Assembly: GCF_030272615.1 (NCBI RefSeq)
Contig: NC_081410.1
Coordinates: 127,519,140 to 127,583,139 of the forward strand
Direction of reading: 5' to 3'
Length of the DNA: 64,000 bases
Source of the DNA: Cryptomeria japonica
Taxonomy: Eukaryota; Streptophyta; Pinopsida; Cupressales; Cupressaceae
Below, piece by piece: positions 55,723 through 64,000 of this stretch (position 1 is the first letter of the stretch; every line of letters starts with the position of its first letter). The position numbers were made by a program, and so were the translations under genes. The notes beneath the pieces are model-generated. The model was not told the origin of the DNA. It ran no database searches and worked only from the letters and a program-made list of their open reading frames with translations.

Positions 55723-57878
55723 ATGCCATTAATGTGTGCTCAAAAGCCAAAAAATCAAATGGATCCTAACAACGACCCCTTGGTCAACCCAACATGGAAT
55801 ATGGATCTATCCACACAACAACAAACACAGGGTTACACACCTGCAACAATGTCAACAAAGCTAAACAAGATGCCTTTCCTTGATGAAATACAACATAATT
55901 TGACAAAGGAAGAGCATGAAGAAGCCCAACAAGGTCCCATGACATTAATGATCCTTGACGCTCTCATTAATAGTGATAGAGATAGGTATCTCGCTCTCTT
56001 AGTACAAAATGGGGCCAAACTACCGCCAGGGGTAGATATTTCAATAATACTACCACAAGGTATAACATTAAGCTAGAATATACCTCAAATACCTATTACA
56101 ACACATACACAAGCAAGAATTGCTACAAAACAAGGTATGTCACAAAATGTAAATATGGCTACAAACTCAATACAATCAACAGTGGCACCACCAAGAGCCA
56201 ATCTTAAAAGTGCCAATCTTACAACATGGACAACGCCAAATATGACACTACAAGCTCCAATATGTCACACCACTACCTCGGCAAATATAACTCAACCAGC
56301 AGTCTCGGTTGGTTCCTCCTACAATAGTCAGAATGTGAATCCACGGATAACAAGCTTGGCTTAGCCAAACGCTACTCCGTAATTTGCATACTTCACACCA
56401 CCTGTTGGGAGTTATGGTACACAATTACCTGGTTTATCTACATTTCAACAAGCTCAAAGGTACTCAAATACTATTCCTTTTGTAGGGAACATTCATCAAG
56501 TCAACACAAGAATAACCCAAACAGAACTTCTGACTCAACAAATGGAGAACTTACAAAAGTAAATGGCCAGTATACAAGCAGGGAATGATAAAAAGAGCTA
56601 TACCATGGAAGATCTTTGTCCCTATCCCTTTGACAGAAAATTATACATGCCACCTTTTCCCCCACATTTCGAAACCCCAAAATTTGACAAATATAGAGGG
56701 AAAGGAGATCCTCGAGATCATATAAGAGAATTATTCATGGCATGCATTGAAGTAGCTCACAATGATACATACTTGATGAGATTATTTTCAAAGAGCTTGG
56801 GAGGGACAACACTAGAATGGTTTTCTCACCTTCTGCCAAAACTTACTTCATGGGGAGAATTATCTGAGTTATTTATATCTAACTTTGTCTTCAACATAGA
56901 TAATCCAATCATATTAATGAATTTATGTGCAACGAAACAAAAAGAAGGTGAGACTTTTGCTACATTCTTACAAAGGTGGAGAGGCCTATATCGTAGATGC
57001 CTCAGTCACATCCCCGAAGTGGAACAAGTAGACATCTTTAATGAGAATATTGTGCCTTCGATTAAATATCCATTACTAATGCAATGCTTGAATAATTTCA
57101 AAGACATAATAGAAAAAAGGCATCAAAAGTGAGAAAGGCCTATTAGAACAAGGGATATTGAAACACCAAAAGGATAGTGGACCAACCACCAGCACAGATA
57201 ATGAAAGACCAAAATTTTGGTCTAGAAACAAAAATGTCAAACAACAGAGTTGTTGATGCACGTATTGTGAATAGAGCTCAACTAGAAATATCTTTACAAG
57301 GGCCAACTAATAAGAACTAGTCTCAGACAAATGACACCAATGTGCTACAGTCAAATAATCCAAGGCCTCCAAGAATAGGCGCACCTAGAAGGAACTTCAC
57401 ACCCCTTGGAGAACCTATTGAATCAGCACTGAATATTTTGATATAGAGCAATGCTATAACTTTACCAGAAGTTAGGCCATATAAACTAGGTCCATTTAAG
57501 CCTATTTGGTGGAATGACAATGACTTCTGTGAATATCACCATAATAAGGGTCACAAGACAGCAACCTGCTACAAATTGAAAAACCTCATCAAAGATCTCA
57601 TAGATCAAGGTGAGATTACAGTGGATAATAAAGCAATAAATATAAATCATGCCATTTTCAAAGATCCTTTTGTCAAACATGACAAGGGAAAGGCTTCCAG
57701 TTCTAATACACAAGACAATATTGCCAACTATACCAATGTAGCATTTGACTATGCCATTAACACATTAAGTGAAGGACATAAAATGGTAGCTACAATCACA
57801 ATGAACCCCAGAAGCAGAGATTGTGTCGTCATTACAAGAAGATCGAAAGTGACATTACAAGGAGTAACTCTAAACTAG
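55723..57878 (+). pseudogene. Gag of the Tat-like element
   Basis: ATG at 55723, N-terminal Gln/Thr-rich part with stops near 56076, 56364 and 56562. The capsid domain (56563-57132) has PPFPPHFETPKFDKYRGKGD, DHIRELFMACIEVAHND, LGGTTLEWFSHLLPKL and GETFATFLQRWRGLYRRC. The frame then shifts near 57132. Downstream RIGAPRRNFTPLGEPIESAL leads to the zinc-binding motif CEYHHNKGHKTATCYKLKNL (57527-57590). These motifs are standard for Tat-type Gag. It packages element RNA. Confidence 0.82.
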
Positions 57879-58565
57879 CCTTCAATAACTAGCAACTATA
57901 ATATGGTGGATCAATTGAAGAGAACTCCAGCCCAAATTTTATTATTTGAGTTGTTGTGCATATCACCAGCCCATAAAGCAGTCCTGGATAAAGACTTACA
58001 AGATTTGGTTGTTGCTAGGGACATTGATGAGAACACATTTCAATCAATATTGGGAAACTTGTCAGCCTCAAAGGTCACATTCACTAAATAGGATGTTCCT
58101 ACAAACTGACTCATGCATAATGATTTTTTGCACTTAGAAGATTTCATTGACCAAAAAAAAGTTTGAAGAGTACTAATAGATGGTAGCGCGGGCCTCAATA
58201 TATGCACTCTACATTTGATCAAAGCTCTGGGATATTCTGAACATTATATTGAGTCTACTAAGAGAGTCAATATAAAAGCCTATGATGATGAAAAATTCCC
58301 TTCCAAAGGTATGGTGACTTTACCAATACAAGTGGGATCGGCTACAACAAATATTGCCTTCCAAGTACTAGATAGAGAGCTGGGGTACAATATGTTGTTA
58401 GGTCGCCCATGGATACATACAATGCAAGCAGTACCATCAAATATTCATCAATGTGTAAAGTTCCCATACAATGGTATAGAGATCATTGTCCAAGGTGACC
58501 CGAACCCTTTCCAACATTGTAATCATTTAAGGGCAAGCTCAGACAATCAGGTACCAAACAATTAG
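57879..58565 (+). pseudogene. Aspartic protease of the Tat-like element
   Basis: Same frame as the zinc motif. A stop precedes 57903; the active-site segment LIDGSAGLNICTLHLIKALG lies at about 58173-58232 (Asp-Gly-Ser in place of Asp-Ser-Gly). The flap and C-terminal part follow with MVTLPIQVGS, YNMLLGRPWIHTM and CVKFPYNGIEI. Stops near 58089, 58164 and 58563. It would cleave the polyprotein. Confidence 0.8.
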
Positions 58566-59504
58566 GTAGCTCCTATTCACCTACAAATGGAATCATTATC
58601 AATTAAAGAAACAAAGAAAAATACACCAACTACATCTTATTTGCATATCAAAGAAGTTGGTTATGGAGAATATTCCATTTTGAGTACATTAGACAGCAAA
58701 CAATCATCATTTTCTCCCAGGTGCTTTGGGAAGCCTCAGAACACAACAATGAAGAAAGATAAAGGAAAAGAAATAGTAAAATATTCAGATTCTTGTTCCT
58801 TCATTAGATGGAGAGATCTACAATAGGAATCTTTAAATGAAGATATTAATCATTGGATATATAGAGAGGAGGATGATATGGTAGTACCCAGGATACCTCT
58901 ACATCAATATAGAAATGGCTTCAAGATGTTACAAAAACATGGATATGATGGAATCACAGGAATAGGGCTACAAAAGAAAGGATTATTAGAACCCATTTTA
59001 CCAAATGAAAACCCAAAGAATCAAGGCTTGGGATATAAATATGTGCCACCAATAACAAAATCTAGACAACAAACATTGGATATATTGAACAGACCAAAGG
59101 TACCCTCAAATTTCATACCTGTAAGCCAGATGGATTTTTTTCCACCTCAAAAAAGAAAGAGACTACCAACATCTCCTATCACAGAATCAGATGGTGAAGA
59201 CATGAGGCAACTTCTGCAAGAACGTAACATAGAGACAACCAACAGTATAGTACCTGAATCATCTACACAAGCAAACATGGTAACAGATACAAGCTTAACA
59301 ACACCAGCAGATGAACCAAATCCTTGGTTATTGTCAATAATCTTCCCAAGAGAAACAACTTCAGCACCTCCATTTGAATTAGATGAAGAAAGACTACAAA
59401 GACTAATATCAGGCTTAAGAAGGGTATCCACAATACAAAGGAGATCCACTCAAATTTAGTTACCAGAACAAGAGAAGATAAGTGATACAGAATCAGAAAG
59501 TAAA
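58566..59504 (+). pseudogene. G-patch-like linker between protease and reverse transcriptase
   Basis: At about 58905-59055 the frame reads NGFKMLQKHGYDGITGIGL, then a Pro/Asn-rich stretch and GLGYKYVPP. This Gly-spaced pattern is a G-patch, an RNA-binding motif recurring after the protease in this plant Ty3 lineage. The rest is charged and Ser/Thr-rich. Stops near 58565, 58826 and 59457. Confidence 0.72.
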
Positions 59505-60361
59505 GTGTACATAAAGAGCATCACAAATTCTCATGACTATGAATTTCCATCTGACAATGAAGACAACTCATCACCAATATATGATGAAGAAATAAAAAAT
59601 CATAATCAAGTATGCATGATATCTGGATCCTCTAAAATCACAAGAGACAAAGACTTGCCCCTCATATATCCATGTCTGATTGACTGGGGACAAGAAGGAA
59701 AGCCACAATTAGATTGGTTTCAAAATGATGAAGCTATAGTAAAATTCTTGGGTGTAAGGGATGGATTCCCTTATAATGATCACAAAGCTAGCTATGCAGT
59801 AGATCTAGACAGAACTACATATTTTGGAGAAGCAAGCTCTTCTCTTAATCATGACAATGATGATAAAGTCAAACACATAGTAGATTCCCTACCTATTGGT
59901 AAAGAATGGTCAACATTGTTGGTAGAAGAAAATGGGGAAATTAACATCAGCGATACTGAGAAGGTTTGTAACATCCACTTGGCAAAATCCCTCGATCCAA
60001 TGGAAAAAGAGAAATTTATCAAATTCTTTAAGAAAAGACCCATCAATTTTGCATGGTCTTATGCAGATATGCCTGGATTAGACCTAGAATTAGTCTTACA
60101 TCACTTGCCTTTACTTCCAAAGGTAAAGACATACAAACAAAATCTTGAGAAAATGCACCCTCACATAGCCTTGTTAGTCAAAATTGAGTTACAAAAATTA
60201 TTATATGTGGGTTTCATCAGACCTATAGACTATGTTGAATGGATTTAAAATCTAGGTCCTTTTGTCATAACGAAAGTAATTGGAAATGGTGCTTATCATT
60301 TATAAACAATGGAGGGAGATTCACTCCCTGATCCCATCAACAATATGTACCTAAAAATATA
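59505..60361 (+). pseudogene. Pol remnant: reverse transcriptase N-terminus joined to integrase C-terminus
   Basis: Open from 59505 to the stop at 60246-60248. It contains WSYADMPGLDLELVLHHLPL, then KMHPHIALLVKIELQKLL and VGFIRPIDYVEWI, which is where the RT palm should begin. Instead, in the same frame, GPFVITKVIGNGAYHL and PDPINNMYLKIYY follow (60252-60350), the last residues of a Ty3 polyprotein. The rest of RT, RNase H and most of integrase are missing. An internal deletion at about 60243-60252 is the simplest reading. Confidence 0.82.
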
Positions 60362-62799
60362 TTACATCTAAGGGTGGGTTCATTTTTAGAACTGCATTTG
60401 CATATTTCTTTAACACATTGCATTATCCTTTCTCATATAGTTGCATCAATAAAACAGGGTGATTATCCGAGTCATTCACCTGTCTGCACTAAAAGGAATG
60501 AAGGTTGCCTCATTTCCTAGATACTTATTCATGAAGTCTTTAAGAGGCCTTTAGTCATTCATCTTCAACGTCACATTGTGATTGTGCTTTATCCTTGGTT
60601 GGGTAGAGGTTTCCTTATCAAGTCTTGTTACCCAAAATCTATCAATTTCTATATCTCATACATTAATCAAAAGCTCTAAGTCATTACAGATACCTAGTTG
60701 GTCATGTGGCTAGTGAAAAATCCAATATTCTGCTTCAGCACCGTTGTAATTGTCATACCCAAGTAGGTTTCATTACTTACAATTCAAGGCAAAAAAAGAA
60801 AAGAAAAAGTGTTATGTCAATCTCAAGTGAAAAAAAAAAGAAGATATATTATTGAAATATCATGCATACAAATGCAACAAAAAAGAGAAAGCTTGACTAT
60901 GGGAATATGCAATAACTCCATCAGGGCTATGGACACCTACTAGAAATGGAGCAATATTTAAGAGATTACAGTGCATAACCTCATCGGAGCCCTAAAAGCT
61001 TGCTAGAAGCAAGGCTCTATCTAGGTTGCTTTTGAAGTTAGAATAACTCACGTAGATAGCCACCTAGGATTCTAAGGGTCTTTGATTATTATAAGAGTCA
61101 GAATAAAATCAATTGCACACACATAGGCAAAAGAAGATCAAAAATTTCAAGAATTGATGGAGAAGTTTTTGGCGCCTCCATTCATAAAACTTGGTTACAT
61201 AGTGTGTTAGGTTGGATGGTCTAATTCTTTTGAAAATGGATTGAACTCCTATCTCTAAAACGTTTCACACCTTTAATCCAATTAGTGCATTTCAAAATGA
61301 AAGACACACACACACATCCTTGTTTGAATAGGAGATGCAACTTTTGTCATGCATCCTGCATTAGCATAACTCATTTCAAAAATTCATTGTCTCCATCACA
61401 TTATGCATCATCATGTGAGGTCTGCATACTTGGGGGCATAACTAAATAAATACCTAAACATTCAAAAAAATGATCTTGAAACAATCCAAAAAAAAAAAAA
61501 AAATGATTTTGAAAAAATACCTAAACATTCGAAAAAATGATCTTGAAAAATAAAAACCTAAACATTCAAAAAATGATCTTGAAAAAATCAATCAAAAACA
61601 TTCGAAAAGCGATCCTTAAACAAAATCTAAAAACAATCAATATCGACCCGCAAAATCCAAAAATATTCAAATACAAATTTAAAACTTGCAATAAATTGTC
61701 TTGCAAGAATCAAACACCCCAACAGATGTCTAGCAAACACTTCACACGAATTTAAACAAAGGATACAACTATCTTGTCAAAATGTCTGCAATCACACTGA
61801 TCAACTGTCTAATCTATCGATTTATCAAACTATCAACATGATCAAAATCTTGTCTTAAAAAAAATCGATACACTTGAAACCAGACAGATCAGTCTTATAC
61901 GGGGTCCAAAACTTTTGAAACTAGACATTATCAAAATCACACCAAACATATCAAAGCAAAGGCTTAGTCAATCTAACTACTAATTTTTGTCTATTTTGGC
62001 TAACTCTTTTTTATCAAATTGGCGAAGATCATTGCTTTTAGCTACTCAAGAATGTCCAAAAAGTGACTAGAGGAGTTCTCATGGGCATGATCATTTTCTT
62101 TGTTTGTTGTTTGTGGTTTGAATCAATGAAGTTCTGGGGCAATTTCTCTAGTGGGTGTCTGTGATAGGAGCATTCAACTTGTGAATGCCACACATACCTC
62201 GACCCCTAGTGTAATTCCAAAAATAGAGGGTTCATTCCTCGTCTGTTACGTGTTTGTTTCTTTGCAATGAGATATCTATATATCTTGGTTCTTTATACCT
62301 TGGTGTAATAAGCTCCATTGTTATATAATAAGGCTCAAAGATGATAATGTATAGCACCATGAATAAAACAATGAAGAATTTCTCATCAAAATTTCTATCA
62401 TATCACCCATTATCACATCAAAATCTGGCTTAGAAAGATTGATTCAAATGATTGATTATCTTCTATCTATTCTACGTCTAACAACTAACAATTCTTCTAA
62501 GATCCTCAACATGTATTTTGACACACAAAAATATATAAGAATCATCATATCACATGTTTATAATCATAATAAAGTTTTCATCAACCATTATGCATCACAA
62601 CATAAAGTTGCATCAAATCACTGCATGATATCACATTCATATTGCATTCATTATCACAATAAAAAAATAAATTAGACCATGAAGTTCACCATCAAAAAGC
62701 TCATCAAGAACGCATATTATATATATATATATCATAAATGTGTCAAAATACATCGTATCTACAACATCAAAATCAATATCCAATCTCTCAACCTATTCT
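60362..62799. other. Tat-like element 3' non-coding region
   Basis: No supported gene over about 2.4 kb. Holds A-rich runs (60780-60870, 61485-61501), a short CA repeat near 61306-61316, a G-run tacttgggggcata (61427-61440), a tandem repeat (61452-61622) and a TA microsatellite (62718-62732). Low-complexity open frames here are not believable genes. Confidence 0.45.
61452..61622 (+). repeat. Short tandem repeat, 'acctaaacattcaaaaaatgatcttg'-type
   Basis: Four degenerate units near 61452, 61519, 61555 and 61590 share 'aaacattc(a/g)aaaaaatgatcttgaaa'. Spacing is 34-67 bp because of A-run insertions. Confidence 0.65.
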
Positions 62800-64000
62800 A
62801 CCTCTATCAGTAGGTACATCTCAACTAGATCTAGCCTATCCCGACAGCGCTCTAGGTGGACCCATCACTCCCCCACTACTAGTCTATCAAGAGGTAGATC
62901 AACTCAATCTTCTCCCCATGAAAGCACTAAAACTAGGTTCCCTCTAACCCTCAAGGATAGCTCTCTCATAAACATGCTGATAATAAATAGCCTTATGCGC
63001 AGCAGCAAAATATCTATCTACCTAGCTAAGTGCCTTCATCACTGGCCCAAATAACTGGTCATATGCATCCATAGTTATCTGAGTCCTCCTAATTGCCTCA
63101 TCTCTCTCCCATTATAATCGATCTCCATCAGCAACTATCTAATCCCTCTCTGCAGTCAAATCCTCCATCACATGTCGATACTAATCCCTATCCTCCATCC
63201 GCTGCTATCGCAAAGTAGCGACCAAGTCCTCTAAATGCCTAACCTGATCTCTCAATCTCTCCTCATCTCCTCTATCCACACCTACAGACTATGTATCCTA
63301 GGGCATCTCCACATCATAACCATCATACCCACCCTCATCTACATCGCTGCTCGATGACCCTGATCCTGACTCATCACTATCATCAAAACTTCTCATGGAT
63401 GCAGTCTCTCCACCAATATCCACATCATCCCTATCACTATCCACCTGCCCTATAACCACTACTATTAGATCTATACCTCCTCCATCCCTATCTCCTCTAC
63501 CTCTACCTCCTCCATCCCTACCTCCTCCACCTCTACCTCCTCCATCTCTACCTCCTCCACCCCTATCCTCTCCACCCCTATCCTCTCCACCTCTCCCTCT
63601 GGGACCCCTGCCATGTCTAATCTATTGAGCACCAATCGGAACTGTCGGATCTGTCAAACGTATAAGCCTATGTTGTATCTACCATACACTATACTACGCT
63701 ATAGACCCTAGATCTGCTACACCAAGCTGCCATCCCCACAAAATAGGAGTAAGAGCATCAAACTCAGCAATAGCAACATGAGGTTGTATACAAGCACCCC
63801 AATCAACAACCTTTTGAGTAGTGTGAGCAAAATAAGTTGTCACATCTGGAATACCTTGTACTTCACTGAACTGTCTGAGCACACAAATAGGAAGATGCAT
63901 ATCAATAACCCTTTGAATATCAACATCTTGACCAATAAGATATCTCTGTTGTCGACAAAAAGGAAGATATTGAGCATCATCAATCCAACCAGGACAAGTA
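62800..64000 (-). pseudogene. PMD protein gene (C-terminal part), antisense within the Tat-like element
   Basis: Enters from the right edge on the minus strand: YLPFCRQQRYLIGQDVDI, then the PMD hallmark CVLRQFSEVQGIP (about 63840-63880), VVDWGACIQPHVAIAEF and LTPILWGWQLGV. A stop near 63694 follows, then an Arg/Gly/Glu-rich repetitive tail coded by 63468-63600 and further coiled sequence to about 62800. The gene in the AB element has the same order (RVMRQYG, Gly-rich, coils). It is probably the same antisense gene in another element. The left end is approximate and stops are frequent. Confidence 0.65.
63468..63600. repeat. CCTCCACC-type minisatellite
   Basis: About eleven 12-base units of 'ctacctcctcca/ccc' type, forming 24-base doublets. 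On the minus strand they could encode a Gly/Arg-rich or Glu/Val-rich repeat depending on frame, matching the Gly-rich tail at 10600-10650 of the AB PMD gene. Confidence 0.75.

Larger units (their letters stand above)
50381..64000 (+). mobile_element. Tat-like Ty3/gypsy element with deleted pol and antisense PMD gene (continues past right edge)
   Basis: Plus strand: 5' LTR 50381-51756 starting TGTAGACACCTAAAAATG, primer site 51757-51774, small ORF 52105-52341, gag N-terminal repeats, gag 55723-57878, protease, G-patch, RT start, integrase end (to 60361), 3' region, and an antisense PMD gene from the right edge to about 62800. The 3' LTR lies outside. Additional upstream ORFs and antisense ORFs are known features of Tat/Ogre-type elements. 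It is inserted into LARD2 ORF1 after GTCAT (50376-50380). Confidence 0.72.

Noticed and set aside
61427-61440. tacttgggggcata as the polypurine tract of the Tat-like element
   Set aside because: No TG-starting LTR follows, and an antisense PMD gene lies further downstream, so the real 3' LTR should be beyond the window.
63395-63628. Plus-strand Pro/Ser-rich open frame
   Set aside because: It is the complement of the minisatellite in the antisense PMD tail and has no independent support.

Overview
The window looks like intergenic DNA from a very large, repeat-rich seed-plant genome. A conifer is the best guess, from the depth of LTR-retrotransposon nesting, the AT-rich background and the lack of any host gene, but no single sequence proves the species. 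I found no rRNA, tRNA, CRISPR or convincing host protein gene. Almost every base can be assigned to a retroelement, a retroelement fragment or an unclassified insertion. All coding regions are decayed by stops and frameshifts.

Layout. (1) 1-14301: a minus-strand Ty3/gypsy element with gag-protease only (gag-pro 531-4012, primer site 13109-13125, 5' LTR 13126-14301). Its leader is split by a complete LTR element (4569-12535, perfect GACCC target duplication). That element lacks gag-pol and carries only an antisense plant-mobile-domain (PMD) gene, itself hit by two solo LTRs (7656-8837 and 8906-9685). (2) 14302-28987: a minus-strand Ty1/copia element inserted in that 5' LTR. Its pol is interrupted six codons from the end by LARD1 (16070-22668), a non-autonomous element with two reading frames of its own. 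(3) 28988-31656: shuffled copia pieces (LTR parts, RNase H tail, 3' UTRs, a copy of the flanking Ty3 LTR), apparently products of recombination. (4) 31657-50380: LARD2, a diverged relative of LARD1 with the same two genes, split by a chromodomain Ty3/gypsy element (34813-47926). One LTR of that chromovirus holds a 4.96-kb unclassified insertion, 'E', with one decayed gene of about 1,030 codons. (5) 50381-64000: a plus-strand Tat-like Ty3/gypsy element inserted in LARD2. It has a 5' LTR containing a tRNA-derived SINE, a small upstream ORF, gag, protease and G-patch regions, a pol cut down to its two ends, and an antisense PMD gene running off the right edge.

How the parts relate. The copia element is the only copia-type one here with recognisable integrase and reverse transcriptase. 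LARD1 and LARD2 use the same initiator-Met primer site, polypurine tract and LTR start (TGTTGGCA), so they were probably mobilised by copia enzymes in trans. The Tat-like element and the AB element share the layout 'antisense PMD gene towards the 3' end', suggesting AB is a gag-pol-less derivative of such a lineage. The most unusual material is the LARD two-gene family, the antisense PMD genes and insertion E.

Assignments rest on reading motifs, LTR pairs, target duplications and primer/polypurine sites by eye. Boundaries marked by target duplications are good to a few bases; others are approximate.
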